64,000 bases of DNA from TMED78 sp036337035 (GCA_036337035.1 JAYZFC010000010.1:1-64000), one strand, 5' to 3'; positions 45,495 through 55,316 are shown, counted from the stretch's first letter. A program made the numbers and translations. The notes: generated by a model from the sequence alone, not told the origin.

Positions 45495-46985
45495 ATGGAA
45501 AATCTACCTTCTAATATTTATTCTTCTGAAGTAGTGCGTAAGATTGATAACCATGCTATTGGTTCGATACCTATCTCCTCTTACTCTCTTATGCTTAAAG
45601 CTGGTCAAGCTGCTCAAATAATTATAAATACTCATTATTCTGAAGCTAAGAAAATAGTAGTTTTTTGTGGCGATGGCAATAATGGCGGTGATGGCTTTAT
45701 TTTAGCAAGCCTGCTATTACAAAATAATAAGAGTGTCGCTGTAATTAGGGTTGGTAGTAATGAGAACCTTTCAGAAGAAACCAATCAAGCTTTAAATTTA
45801 TATCTCAAAACAGGAGGCGTTGTTAAAAAATTTGAAAATGGCACTTCTTACATTAATGAATTTGAAGCAGATCTTTATGTTGATGCAATACTAGGTACTG
45901 GCATATCAAGAAAGGTGTCTGGTTTTTATCTTGAGGCAATAAATTTTTTGAATTCATCAAAAATTCCTATTGTATCAATTGATATCCCAAGTGGGTTAAA
46001 TTCAGATACAGGAATTCCAATGAAAACAGCAGTGAAATCATCTATAACTTTAGTTTTAGTTGCGCTTAAGCAAGGTTTGTTTTTAGGCAATGCTTCTGAT
46101 TACGTAGGCCAGATAAAATTTGATGGGCTAGATATTCCTCTAGAGCTTTATGATATTTTTAGACCTAGTTTAAGAATTATGAATTCATCTTCACTACCAA
46201 ATATATTGCCGATGAGATTAAAATCTTCCTATAAAGGTGATAACGGTACATTATTAGTAGTTGGAGGCAATGAAAATATGGGTGGAGCAATAACTCTGGC
46301 TGCTGAATCTGCTTTAAGATCTGGAGTCGGTATGGTTAAGGTTGCTACTCATATTAAAAATAAAGATTTTATCTTAAAGAGACTGCCTGAGGTTTTATGT
46401 TTTGGAATAGAGGCTAACAATCAATTAGCAAATTGCTTAGATGATGTCGATGCGGTTGTTCTAGGACCTGGGTTAGGAAGGTCTAGGTGGTCAAATGATC
46501 TATATAGAACAACAATGAATTCTAAGTTACCTATTATATTGGATGCTGATGCTTTAAACATATTGGCTGAAGATAGCGAAAAAAGAGATAACTGGATCTT
46601 AACTCCTCATCCTGGGGAAGCAAGCAGACTGCTTGATACAAATAGTAAAGAAATTCAGCGTGACAGAATGTCTAATATAAAGAAAATAGCAAACCGCTTT
46701 GGAGGTGTAGTTGTTCTTAAGGGTTGTAATACTTTAGTTATGCAGGACCAAGAATCTTCTCCTAGTGTTTGCACCTATGGTAATTCAGGAATGGCTGTTG
46801 CTGGTATGGGCGATGTATTAGCAGGAATAATTGGCAGTCTTGTAGCACAAAATATAAAACCTATAGAAGCTGCTTTTGCAGGAGTGATGATTCATGCGCT
46901 TGCTGGAGACGCAGAATCTATTAATGGCAAAAAGGGAATGATTCCTTCAGATTTAATGCCACATATAAGAAAAATAGTAAACTAA
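45495..46985 (+). CDS. nnr: Bifunctional NAD(P)H-hydrate epimerase/ADP-dependent dehydratase
   Basis: Metabolite-repair fusion. The N-terminal YjeF-N epimerase domain (residues 1-215) has VVFCGDGNNGGDGFILA and SIDIPSGLNSDTG. The C-terminal ribokinase-like dehydratase domain (about 225-495) has LVVGGNENMGGAITLAAESAL, LTPHPGEASRLL and GNSGMAVAGMGDVLAGIIG. It repairs hydrated NAD(P)H. It leads the nnr-tsaE-amidase-miaA-hflXKC-purA block. Confidence 0.95.
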   Translation: MENLPSNIYSSEVVRKIDNHAIGSIPISSYSLMLKAGQAAQIIINTHYSEAKKIVVFCGDGNNGGDGFILASLLLQNNKSVAVIRVGSNENLSEETNQALNLYLKTGGVVKKFENGTSYINEFEADLYVDAILGTGISRKVSGFYLEAINFLNSSKIPIVSIDIPSGLNSDTGIPMKTAVKSSITLVLVALKQGLFLGNASDYVGQIKFDGLDIPLELYDIFRPSLRIMNSSSLPNILPMRLKSSYKGDNGTLLVVGGNENMGGAITLAAESALRSGVGMVKVATHIKNKDFILKRLPEVLCFGIEANNQLANCLDDVDAVVLGPGLGRSRWSNDLYRTTMNSKLPIILDADALNILAEDSEKRDNWILTPHPGEASRLLDTNSKEIQRDRMSNIKKIANRFGGVVVLKGCNTLVMQDQESSPSVCTYGNSGMAVAGMGDVLAGIIGSLVAQNIKPIEAAFAGVMIHALAGDAESINGKKGMIPSDLMPHIRKIVN

Positions 46986-46993
46986 ATTAAGAA

Positions 46994-47494
46994 ATGAAAA
47001 AAATAGATTTTTATAAGCTATCTGAAAATAATCTTGAAGCATTATGCTCGAAGATTGGTGATGCGATAACAGGTTGCAAAGTAGATAGTTTTAATGCCGG
47101 TCTTTCTGGTGAACTAGGCTCAGGTAAGACAACATGGATGAGGTACTTCTTAAGAGCTATCGGTTATGAAGGAGTTGTTGTTTCTCCTACATATACTCTT
47201 CTAGAAGAGTATAATATTGATTCTATTAATTTAATCCATGTAGATCTATATAGATTGGATGATCGCTATAATGTACAAGAATTTGAGTCACTAGGACTTA
47301 GAGAAAGAATTTCAAGTCCTTATAATTGGATTTTTGTTGAATGGCCAGAAAGAGTTAAAGAAATTGAAAATTCATTAGATTTACTATTTTTATTTACATT
47401 TATCAGCCAAGAGTATAGAGATTTATGCATTATGTCTAAATCGAACAAGGGATCTGATGTATTAAGGGCAATTAATGAGGTAGCAAGTAATTGA
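46994..47494 (+). CDS. tsaE: tRNA threonylcarbamoyladenosine biosynthesis ATPase TsaE
   Basis: P-loop ATPase required for t6A tRNA modification with TsaBD. Walker A is GELGSGKTTWMRYFL, followed by VSPTYTLLEEY and LIHVDLYRL; FVEWPERV matches the C-terminal family motif. The length of 166 residues is normal. It starts 8 bases after nnr. Confidence 0.95.
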   Translation: MKKIDFYKLSENNLEALCSKIGDAITGCKVDSFNAGLSGELGSGKTTWMRYFLRAIGYEGVVVSPTYTLLEEYNIDSINLIHVDLYRLDDRYNVQEFESLGLRERISSPYNWIFVEWPERVKEIENSLDLLFLFTFISQEYRDLCIMSKSNKGSDVLRAINEVASN

Positions 47495-47598
47495 TATTCA
47501 ATTATTTTTTATTCAATATTTGTTTATAGTTAAAAAAAAGTTGAATTATTTTTTGTTAATTGAAAAAATTAAGTTTTCTGTATAGGTAAGAAATAGTA

Positions 47599-48942
47599 GT
47601 GATTTTTAAGATCTTTCGTCTAGCGGTAGTTTCATCTTTATTTATTCCCTTGGTTCTGCAAGCTAAAGAGATTAAATCACTTAGAGTTATCGAATCTAGT
47701 GAAAAAACACAAGTCGTATTTGAGCTTTCAGAAGATCTAGAATATAAGGCTACCTATTTGGAAAGAGATGGAGCATTAGATAGGCTTCTTCTTGAATTTC
47801 AAACTAATTTTTCTTACCGACCTAAAGAAGTGCTGACTAGTAGCTCCATTTATAATTTTTATGCTGATGAAGATAATATCTACTCTGCCAAGCTTTTTTC
47901 TGGATCAGGAAATATCAGTGAAATTAGGCTAGGAAAGAACCTTAATGATAATTTACGAATTGTTTTTGATTTAAAAACATCATCAGCATATACATTGAAT
48001 CTAATTGATCAGGCTGAAAGCAAGAGATTGATACTTGATATAGAGGATTATGAATTAAGCTCGACTGACCTAAGAGATATTATTATTGCTATTGATGCAG
48101 GCCATGGTGGTAGGGATCCTGGAGCTACTGGTCCTAGTGGATATAATGAGAAAGATGTAGTTTTGTCTATAGCAAAGCTTCTTGCAAAGAAATTTTCCAT
48201 GCAGGAAGGAATTTCTCCATTCTTAATAAGAGATGCTGATAATTTTGTAGCTTTAACTGATAGAACCAGAATGGCCTTAGAGGCGAAAGCCGATCTTTAT
48301 ATTTCTTTACACGCTGATGCTTTCTCTGATAGTAGAGTAAGTGGTGCTACAGTTTATGTATTATCAGAAAAAGGCGCCTCTGATGAAAAAATTCAGGCTT
48401 TAACTAATAGAGAAAATTCTTCTAGCTTATTTGGGTGTGCTGATTGCCAGGATGAGGATGTAATTAGTGTATTGTTAGACATGGCTCATGAAACAGCTAT
48501 TCCTGCAAGTATAAAAGTTAGCGAATATATTATTAGAGAACTGAATGGGATCACTAAAGTAAGAAAAAAAGAGCCGCAGGAAGCTCCATTTCGTGTATTA
48601 AAGTCATCAGGCATTCCTTCTATTCTTGTTGAGCTAGGTTATATTTCTAATCCAGACGAAGAAAGAAGACTCGTAGATCCGCTTTTTCAGAAAATTTTTG
48701 CTGATGCTATTTATTTTGGTGTTATTGAATATTTTATTGATAGCCCTACAGTAGGAACTATTTTTGTTTCAAATCCTCCTAGTTTAATTAGAAATGACAA
48801 GACTCATATTATTAGTGAAGGAGAGACATTGTCTGAAATTGCTGAATTTTATAAAGTTGGACTTTCAAGATTAAGGATTGCAAATAACATAAGTAGTGAT
48901 TTAATTTATATTGGACAAGTGTTGGTAATACCAGGAATCTAG
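47599..48942 (+). CDS. amiC: N-acetylmuramoyl-L-alanine amidase with AMIN and LysM domains
   Basis: Zinc amidase that splits septal peptidoglycan during daughter-cell separation. An N-terminal signal peptide is followed by an AMIN domain (about residues 25-140), the Amidase_3 catalytic domain (about 155-385: AIDAGHGGRDPGATG, SLHADAF, ILVELGYISNP with the catalytic Glu), and a C-terminal LysM (about 400-446, ISEGETLSEIAEFYKVG). The start is GTG 47599, 105 bases after tsaE; that gap is AT-rich with no clear terminator. The amiB or amiC label is uncertain. Confidence 0.93.
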   Translation: MIFKIFRLAVVSSLFIPLVLQAKEIKSLRVIESSEKTQVVFELSEDLEYKATYLERDGALDRLLLEFQTNFSYRPKEVLTSSSIYNFYADEDNIYSAKLFSGSGNISEIRLGKNLNDNLRIVFDLKTSSAYTLNLIDQAESKRLILDIEDYELSSTDLRDIIIAIDAGHGGRDPGATGPSGYNEKDVVLSIAKLLAKKFSMQEGISPFLIRDADNFVALTDRTRMALEAKADLYISLHADAFSDSRVSGATVYVLSEKGASDEKIQALTNRENSSSLFGCADCQDEDVISVLLDMAHETAIPASIKVSEYIIRELNGITKVRKKEPQEAPFRVLKSSGIPSILVELGYISNPDEERRLVDPLFQKIFADAIYFGVIEYFIDSPTVGTIFVSNPPSLIRNDKTHIISEGETLSEIAEFYKVGLSRLRIANNISSDLIYIGQVLVIPGI

Positions 48943-48951
48943 GCCTCACTG

Positions 48952-49911
48952 ATGTTCGAGTGCTATAGTATTACAGGACCTACAGCGTGCGGAAAAACTG
49001 ATTTTGTGATTAATCTCGCAGAAAAAGTGCCACTTGAAATAATTAATATGGATTCTTCATTGGTTTATAAGTCGATGGATATAGGAACTGCTAAACCATC
49101 AAAAAGAATCTTGTCTAAAATTCCCCACCATCTTATAGATATCATTGATGCTTCGGAGAGCTATTCTGCAGGTAATTTTGTAAAAGATGTAGATATTTTA
49201 ATTAATAAAATTTTATCTAGAGGTCGAATGCCAGTTCTTGTTGGTGGCACTCACTTGTATTTAAAGGCAGCTAGAGATGGGTTAGCAGATTTGCCACCAG
49301 CTAATAAAAAGATAAGGGAAGATTTAGATAACGAAGCATCAAAAATAGGTTGGCCTAGACTCCATCATTTACTTAAAGAGGTAGATCCAGTTTCTGCATC
49401 AAGGATTTCAATCAACGATAGGCAAAGAATACAGAGAGCTCTAGAAGTTTATTATATTTCAGGTGAGCCTATTTCATCTTTGCAGAAAAAAAATATAAAT
49501 AAGAAGAGAATAGTTGTTAATGCTATTGCTATTTTTCCAAAAAATAAGGATTGGCTGGTCGCTCGTATTGATAAAAGATTAGATGGGATGATTAAAAATG
49601 GTTTTATCGAGGAAGTTCAATATTTCAAGACTAGATTAGATATGCACCCTGATCTTCCTTCTATGAGATCAGTTGGTTATAGGCAGATTTGGTCTTATCT
49701 GGATGGTAATTATTCTCTTCATGACGCTAGAAAGAAAATAATTACGGCTACTAGAAATCTTGCTAAAAGACAGATGACTTCATTACGTTCAGATCATAAA
49801 GTTTCTCAAGTGGTTTTTAATAGCCAGGAGGATAAAGATTCTTATTTAAACGATTTAGCTAAAGAGATAATTAAGAATCTTTCTATCCAAAAAAAACACA
49901 TGAAGATATAA
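48952..49911 (+). CDS. miaA: tRNA dimethylallyltransferase
   Basis: Adds a dimethylallyl group to A37 of tRNAs reading UNN codons. The P-loop is ITGPTACGKTDFVI, with NMDSSLVYKSMDIGTAKPS, VGGTHLYLKA and the tRNA-contact segment MRSVGYRQIW. The length of 319 residues is normal. It follows the amidase by 9 bases; mutL, usually between them, is absent. Confidence 0.95.
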   Translation: MFECYSITGPTACGKTDFVINLAEKVPLEIINMDSSLVYKSMDIGTAKPSKRILSKIPHHLIDIIDASESYSAGNFVKDVDILINKILSRGRMPVLVGGTHLYLKAARDGLADLPPANKKIREDLDNEASKIGWPRLHHLLKEVDPVSASRISINDRQRIQRALEVYYISGEPISSLQKKNINKKRIVVNAIAIFPKNKDWLVARIDKRLDGMIKNGFIEEVQYFKTRLDMHPDLPSMRSVGYRQIWSYLDGNYSLHDARKKIITATRNLAKRQMTSLRSDHKVSQVVFNSQEDKDSYLNDLAKEIIKNLSIQKKHMKI

Positions 49912-49961
49912 CCTTGTGATAGTATATTAAAAATGATAGAAAATTTAATAAAATAATTTTT

Positions 49962-51245
49962 ATGGAAAAGTGCCTTCTATTGCATATTGGAATTGGCAGT
50001 ATTCCCCAAGATGATGAAATTCAGGAATTTAGAGCTTTAGCTTATTCAGCAGGTGTTGTTGTTTCTGATGAGATGACTATAAAAATAAAAAAGCCTACCC
50101 CTAATCTTTTTATTGGTACAGGTAAGGTCAAAGAAATTCAAGAGAATATTTGCAAATCTTCAAATGAATTAGTCTTAGTTAACCAAACACTATCAGCCTC
50201 TCAAGAGCGAAATCTTGAAAAATTTCTAGGGGTAAGGGTGTTAGATAGAAATGGATTGATATTAGATATTTTTTCTCAGAGAGCTAGAACTTTTGAGGGA
50301 AAGCTACAAGTTGAGATAGCTCAGTTAGATCACCTTTCCGTAAGACTGGTTAGAGGATGGACCCATTTAGAGAGACAAAAAGGGGGGATAGGCCTAAGAG
50401 GTCCTGGCGAGACACAGCTTGAAACTGATAGGCGTTTAATAGGCAATAGAATTAAATCTTTAAAAAATAGGCTAGAACGCGTTGCAAAGCAAAGAGAAAT
50501 GAGCCGGAGAGAGCGAAGAAAGGCTAATGCCATTACTGTAGCATTAGTTGGCTACACAAATGTAGGAAAAACGACATTATTTAACGCTTTGAGTGATGAA
50601 AGCAATGATGCGAAAGATAAATTGTTTGCAACCTTAGATCCAACTATCAGGCGGTTTAGTAAATTTAATAATAGAGATGTTTTAATAGCAGATACTGTTG
50701 GCTTTGTTAGAGATTTGCCTCACCAGCTTATAGCTGCTTTTAAATCTACTTTAACTGAAACCAAAGAGGCCTCTCTTCTTTTACATGTAATTGATTCTTC
50801 AGATCCGCATAAGGTAGAAAGGAGTCATGAAGTTGAAAAAGTTTTAACTGATATAGGTGCTGGCAATATACCGTGCATTCATATTTATAATAAATGTGAT
50901 AAGTTTAGTGGTGATATAATAAGTAATGATATTAAAGGATCAAGGCTTAATAAGTTGTGGGTTTCAGCTAAAACCGGTGAAGGAATTGATAATTTAATAG
51001 AAGAGATCAAAATTAGATGCTTTGGAGAGCTTATTTCAGGTAAAATAGATCTAGGGCCGAATCAGAGTAAATTGAGAGCAAAGTTATTTTCTCTATCAGC
51101 AGTTACTTCTGAAAAGCCAAATAACCTTGGTGGCTGGACATTGGATTTAATGATACCAAATAGCCATCTAGAAGAGCTATCATTAGAAACCGGAGTGTTT
51201 GAAAACATGTTAAAAAAAAGGAATATAAACAATGAGTTGGGATGA
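49962..51245 (+). CDS. hflX: GTPase HflX, ribosome-associated
   Basis: Ribosome-splitting GTPase active under stress. The N-terminal HflX domain has NLFIGTGKVKEIQ and the Gly-rich KGGIGLRGPGETQLETDRR. The G domain has the P-loop VGYTNVGKTTLFNAL, ADTVGFVRDLPH and IYNKCD. The length of 427 residues is normal. The 50 bases before it are where hfq normally sits. Confidence 0.95.
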   Translation: MEKCLLLHIGIGSIPQDDEIQEFRALAYSAGVVVSDEMTIKIKKPTPNLFIGTGKVKEIQENICKSSNELVLVNQTLSASQERNLEKFLGVRVLDRNGLILDIFSQRARTFEGKLQVEIAQLDHLSVRLVRGWTHLERQKGGIGLRGPGETQLETDRRLIGNRIKSLKNRLERVAKQREMSRRERRKANAITVALVGYTNVGKTTLFNALSDESNDAKDKLFATLDPTIRRFSKFNNRDVLIADTVGFVRDLPHQLIAAFKSTLTETKEASLLLHVIDSSDPHKVERSHEVEKVLTDIGAGNIPCIHIYNKCDKFSGDIISNDIKGSRLNKLWVSAKTGEGIDNLIEEIKIRCFGELISGKIDLGPNQSKLRAKLFSLSAVTSEKPNNLGGWTLDLMIPNSHLEELSLETGVFENMLKKRNINNELG

Positions 51246-52344
51246 TAATGAAAAGAGAGAGGATCCTTGGAACTCTAATAGAGGCAATCAGCCAGATGAT
51301 TTTGATGCTGTCATAAAAGATTTCCAGAGGAAGTTTTCTAAATTTTTTGGAGGGAAGAAGTTTGGTGGTGGAACAGGCTCCCCTAGAAAAGCTAACGGCT
51401 TTATTTCTTTAGTGCTTATGATTATTTTAGCTTTTTGGGCTTTTTCAGGTTTTTACACGATTAATGATGCTGAGAGAGGCGTAGTGTTTCGTTTCGGAGA
51501 ATTTAAAACTATTACTCAACCCGGCCTTAGATGGCATTTACCCTGGCCTATAGAAAGTGTTGAAGCAATCAATACCAATGTAACAGAAAGGCTTGCCTAT
51601 CAGGGCAGTATGCTTACTAAGGATGAGAATATTGTCGATGTAGATTTGGTTGTACAATATAGAAGAACTGATCCTGAAGCTTTTCTCTTTAATTTGAGGT
51701 CTCCAGAATCAACATTAAGAGATATTACTGGAAGTGCCATAAGAGAAGTTGTTGGAAAAAATGAATTAGATTTTATTTTAACTGAGGGTAGAGCTGAAAT
51801 TGCCGTTCAAGCTCTAGAGTTAGTTCAGAGCACTCTTGATTTATATGGGGCAGGCTTAACTATTTTTGAGGTTAACTTGCAAGAAGCGAACTTTCCTTCT
51901 GATGTAGAGGCAAGCGTTCAAGATGCAATTAAAGCAAGAGAAGATAAAGAAAGAATGAGTTTTGAAGCTGAAGCATATGCAAATGATATTTTGCCCAATG
52001 CAAGAGGTTCCGCAGCTAGAGCTATTCAGGACGCAGAGGGATATAGGGCGAGAGTTATTGCGGATGCTGAAGGAGAAGCTAGTCGCTTTGTTCAAATACT
52101 AAAGGAGTATGAAAAAGCTGAAGATGTAACGCGTCAAAGAATGTATTTAGAGACGGTTCAAGCTGTGCTATCTAATTCTACTAAAGTTTTATTAGATGCA
52201 GAGGGAGGAGGAAATTTAATTTATTTACCATTAGATAGATTAATGGAGCGAAGAGATGCTGCTGAACAACCTATGCAGCCACTAATAAATAATCCGGTTG
52301 CTAGTGACTCTAGCATTCCATCAAGATCTCGTGATCTTAGATAG
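51232..52344 (+). CDS. hflK: Membrane protease modulator HflK
   Basis: SPFH/prohibitin-domain protein that with HflC forms a cage around FtsH. A Gly/Lys-rich cytoplasmic N-terminus (1-55) precedes one membrane helix (about 57-77, LVLMIILAFWAFSGFYTI), the SPFH domain (NDAERGVVFRFGEFKTI onward) and a long Ala/Glu/Arg coiled coil (about 225-300). It overlaps hflX by 14 bases and precedes hflC by 13. Confidence 0.95.
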   Translation: MSWDDNEKREDPWNSNRGNQPDDFDAVIKDFQRKFSKFFGGKKFGGGTGSPRKANGFISLVLMIILAFWAFSGFYTINDAERGVVFRFGEFKTITQPGLRWHLPWPIESVEAINTNVTERLAYQGSMLTKDENIVDVDLVVQYRRTDPEAFLFNLRSPESTLRDITGSAIREVVGKNELDFILTEGRAEIAVQALELVQSTLDLYGAGLTIFEVNLQEANFPSDVEASVQDAIKAREDKERMSFEAEAYANDILPNARGSAARAIQDAEGYRARVIADAEGEASRFVQILKEYEKAEDVTRQRMYLETVQAVLSNSTKVLLDAEGGGNLIYLPLDRLMERRDAAEQPMQPLINNPVASDSSIPSRSRDLR

Positions 52345-52357
52345 TTAGGAGATAGTT

Positions 52358-53236
52358 ATGTTTTCAAAATTAAATTCCATTTTTCTACTAACTTTATTAG
52401 TAGTTTTTATTCTTAATATGACTTTATTTTATGTTGACGAAAGAGAGCATGGGGTTAAATTCCGTTTTGGAGAGATAGTTAAATCTGATTATGAGCCAGG
52501 TTTGCATTTTAAAATTCCAATAGTCAATGAAATTAGAAAATACCCAAATCGCATACTTAATTATGGCGAATCTCAGGAAAGATTTCTGACTGGTGAGAAA
52601 AAAAATCTACTTGTAGATTATTTTATCACATGGAGGATAACAGATCCTGGGCAATACTATAGAGCTGCAAGAGGGGATGAGTTATTTGCTCAGCAACGAC
52701 TATCTGCAATTATTCGAGAAGGTATTAAAGCAGAGTTTTCAAGAAGAACTGTTCAAGAAGTCGTGTCTGCAGAGAGAACTGAAATTATGTCACAAATGCT
52801 AGTTCAAGCGAGGCAAAGAGCTCCAGAGTTAGGATTAGAGGTTGTTGATGTTCGAGTGATGCGTATAGAGCTTTCAGATGAGGTTAGTGATTCTGTTTAT
52901 GCTAGGATGCAACAGGAAAGAGCTAGAGTTGCAGCACAGTTAAGAGCTGAAGGTTCTGAAGATTCTGAACGAATAAGGGCTGATGCAGATAGACAAAGAA
53001 CAGTAATATTAGCTGAGGCGAATAGAGATGCAGAGATTCTAAGAGGAGAAGGAGATGCTCAAGCAGCAGAAATCTATGCTAATGCATATAACCAAAATCC
53101 CGAATTTTATTCATTTTATCGCAGCATGGAAGCTTACCGTCAATCTATTGGTGGACAGCAAGATGTTTTAGTTTTAAGTCCTGATAGCGATTTTTTTCAA
53201 TTTCTTCAAAGTCAATTTGGCGTTCTTAACCCTTAA
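52358..53236 (+). CDS. hflC: Membrane protease modulator HflC
   Basis: HflK partner, 292 residues: one N-terminal helix (about 7-24), then VDEREHGVKFRFGEIV opening the SPFH domain, and a coiled coil rich in Arg/Ala/Glu (about 180-250). FYSFYRSMEAYRQSI is the conserved C-terminal segment. A TTAGGAG-like Shine-Dalgarno precedes the ATG. Confidence 0.95.
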   Translation: MFSKLNSIFLLTLLVVFILNMTLFYVDEREHGVKFRFGEIVKSDYEPGLHFKIPIVNEIRKYPNRILNYGESQERFLTGEKKNLLVDYFITWRITDPGQYYRAARGDELFAQQRLSAIIREGIKAEFSRRTVQEVVSAERTEIMSQMLVQARQRAPELGLEVVDVRVMRIELSDEVSDSVYARMQQERARVAAQLRAEGSEDSERIRADADRQRTVILAEANRDAEILRGEGDAQAAEIYANAYNQNPEFYSFYRSMEAYRQSIGGQQDVLVLSPDSDFFQFLQSQFGVLNP

Positions 53237-53245
53237 ATTAATAAA

Positions 53246-53437
53246 TTGCTTTGGAATGAGTTATTATCAGGAATCGCTTTTTATTTAATAATTGAAGGTT
53301 TATTTCCATTTATTTCTCCTAAAGGATGGAAAGGAGCTCTTTTTGTTATTGGAAAATTAAAGGAAAATAAACTGAGACAATTTGGTCTTTTATTAATATT
53401 TGTAGGGTTAGTTATATTATATTTTTCTAGGAGTTAG
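53246..53437 (+). CDS. DUF2065 (YjeT-like) small membrane protein
   Basis: A 63-residue protein with two hydrophobic segments (about 8-25 and 43-60) separated by the conserved PFISPKGWKGAL. This is the YjeT/DUF2065 gene found between hflC and purA in many gammaproteobacteria. Function unknown. The TTG start lies 9 bases after hflC. Confidence 0.88.
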   Translation: MLWNELLSGIAFYLIIEGLFPFISPKGWKGALFVIGKLKENKLRQFGLLLIFVGLVILYFSRS

Positions 53438-53440
53438 ATT

Positions 53441-54736
53441 TTGGGAAATAGCGTTGTCGTTATAGGAATGCAATGGGGTGATGAAGGAAAAGGATGCATA
53501 GTCGATTACTTAGCAGAGAAGACCGATGCTGTTGTTCGATTTCAAGGAGGTCATAATGCAGGTCATACTATTGTTATTGGAGATGAAAAAACTGTTCTTC
53601 ACTTAATCCCCTCAGGAATTTTACAAAAAGGTGTTAAGTGTTTCATTGGAAGTGGTGTAGTCATTTCACCAACAGCATTGCTATCTGAAATCAACCAATT
53701 AAAAGAAAAAAATTTTGATGTTAAAGATAACCTTGCAGTTTCTACAAATTGCCCATTAGTGCTTTCTTCACATGTTTTACTTGATAAAGCGAGAGAAAAA
53801 TTCTTAGGTGGATCGCCAATTGGTACTACGGGTAGAGGTATAGGGCCTGCTTATGAAGACAAGATTGCAAGGAGAGCAATTCGTATTAATGATTTATTTG
53901 ATAGAGGTCATTTAGAAAGTAAGCTTTCTGCTCTATTGGATTTACATAATTTTTTACTAAAAAACTATTATAATTCGGAAGTAGCAGATTTTTCTTTAGA
54001 GCTTAATTCGTGCTTGAGTTTTTTTGATAGCATTGCTTCAAACATAAAAGATATTCCACAAGAATTAAGAAAACTAGAGCTTAGCGGTTCAAAGATCCTT
54101 TATGAGGGCGCACAGGGCGCAATGTTAGATATTGACTTTGGGACTTATCCTTATGTAACTTCATCAAATACTACAGCTGGAAGCGCTTCTACCGGATCAG
54201 GCGTTGGTCCCACATACTTTTCCTATGTTTTAGGCATTACTAAGGCTTATACAACAAGAGTAGGTTCTGGACCATTTCCTACTGAGTTAAAAGATGATAC
54301 AGGTTCTTATCTAGCTGAGGTTGGTGCTGAGTTTGGAGCTACTACTGGCAGGCCTAGAAGGTGTGGCTGGCTTGATACAGTGCTTTTAAAGAGAGCAATA
54401 TTTGCTAATTCTGTTACTGGAATTTGTTTAACTAAATTAGATGTACTTGATGACTTAGATGAAATTAAAATTTGTACTGGTTATGAATATGAGAGAAAAG
54501 TGATTGATAATCCTCCATTATCTGCAGAACAATTTGATAAATGTGAACCATTTTATGAGTCAGTAAAAGGTTGGAAAACTAAGACAGCAGGAATAAAAGA
54601 TTATGATCTGTTACCAGATTTAGCAAAAGAATACATTAATAGGATTGAAGAAATTACTGGTACTAGGGTCGATATGATTTCAACTGGCCCTGGAAGAGAT
54701 GAAGTAATTATTAGAAAAAATCCATTTAATAGTTAA
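53441..54736 (+). CDS. purA: Adenylosuccinate synthetase
   Basis: GTP-dependent first step from IMP to AMP. The N-terminal GMQWGDEGKGCIVDYL binds the nucleotide with the catalytic Asp; QGGHNAGHTIV, GTTGRGIGPAYEDKIAR and EGAQGAMLDIDFGTYPYVTSS are PurA signatures. The length of 431 residues is normal. The start is TTG with TAGGAG upstream. It is the last gene of the nnr-purA block; hisZ, frequent upstream in related genomes, is absent. Confidence 0.97.
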   Translation: MGNSVVVIGMQWGDEGKGCIVDYLAEKTDAVVRFQGGHNAGHTIVIGDEKTVLHLIPSGILQKGVKCFIGSGVVISPTALLSEINQLKEKNFDVKDNLAVSTNCPLVLSSHVLLDKAREKFLGGSPIGTTGRGIGPAYEDKIARRAIRINDLFDRGHLESKLSALLDLHNFLLKNYYNSEVADFSLELNSCLSFFDSIASNIKDIPQELRKLELSGSKILYEGAQGAMLDIDFGTYPYVTSSNTTAGSASTGSGVGPTYFSYVLGITKAYTTRVGSGPFPTELKDDTGSYLAEVGAEFGATTGRPRRCGWLDTVLLKRAIFANSVTGICLTKLDVLDDLDEIKICTGYEYERKVIDNPPLSAEQFDKCEPFYESVKGWKTKTAGIKDYDLLPDLAKEYINRIEEITGTRVDMISTGPGRDEVIIRKNPFNS

Positions 54737-54762
54737 ATTTCTTATAAAATCAATACTATAAT

Positions 54763-55281
54763 TTAAGAATCTTGATCTGCAAAAGACTCACCTGGCTGCC
54801 AAGAGCACCCAGTTAGTCCTCCAGCTTTCAACCCTTTAATCGTCCTAAGTATCTCTGATGCACTTCTGCCTGTATCAAGATGATTGCACGATACTGACTC
54901 AATTATTCCTTCAGGATTCATAATAAAAGTAGCTCTTAATGAAACAAATTCTTTTTGATCTACTATGCCGCATTCAGATGATAATCTTAGACCACGATCT
55001 GCTACTAAGGGATGCTTTATTTTTCCTAATTTTGAATTTTCATTTTTCCAAGCTAGCTTACAGTATTCATTATCACCAGAAATTCCTAAAACTTTTGCCT
55101 CTTCAAGAAGTGTATCCATTTGAACTATTTCAGTTGGACAAATAAATGTAAAATCTTTTGGGTAAAAGTAGATTACAGACCAAGAATTTTTTGAGAAATT
55201 ATTAGATACATCAATAAATTCATTATTTGTATCTATAGCAGTTAAATTAAATTTTGGAAATAAATCACCAACACCAATCAT
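54763..55281 (-). CDS. AhpC/TSA-family peroxiredoxin
   Basis: Thiol peroxidase of about 172 residues. The peroxidatic Cys is in FICPTEI and a C-terminal Cys in GCSWQPGESF is a candidate resolving Cys. DRGLRLSSECGIV and LRATFIMNPEGII match AhpC-like two-Cys enzymes. ATG 55281 is preferred over TTG 55296 because AAGGA sits seven bases upstream of it on the minus strand. It removes H2O2 or organic peroxides. The location beside an iron-uptake locus is suggestive, as iron and peroxide stress are linked. Confidence 0.9.
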   Translation of the reverse strand: MIGVGDLFPKFNLTAIDTNNEFIDVSNNFSKNSWSVIYFYPKDFTFICPTEIVQMDTLLEEAKVLGISGDNEYCKLAWKNENSKLGKIKHPLVADRGLRLSSECGIVDQKEFVSLRATFIMNPEGIIESVSCNHLDTGRSASEILRTIKGLKAGGLTGCSWQPGESFADQDS

Positions 55282-55316
55282 AATAAAATCCTTCAATAAA
55301 TTGATTAAAGTTAAAC

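Noticed and set aside
47495..47598. Terminator or small RNA in the gap between tsaE and the amidase gene
   Set aside because: Only AT-rich runs without a convincing GC-containing stem.
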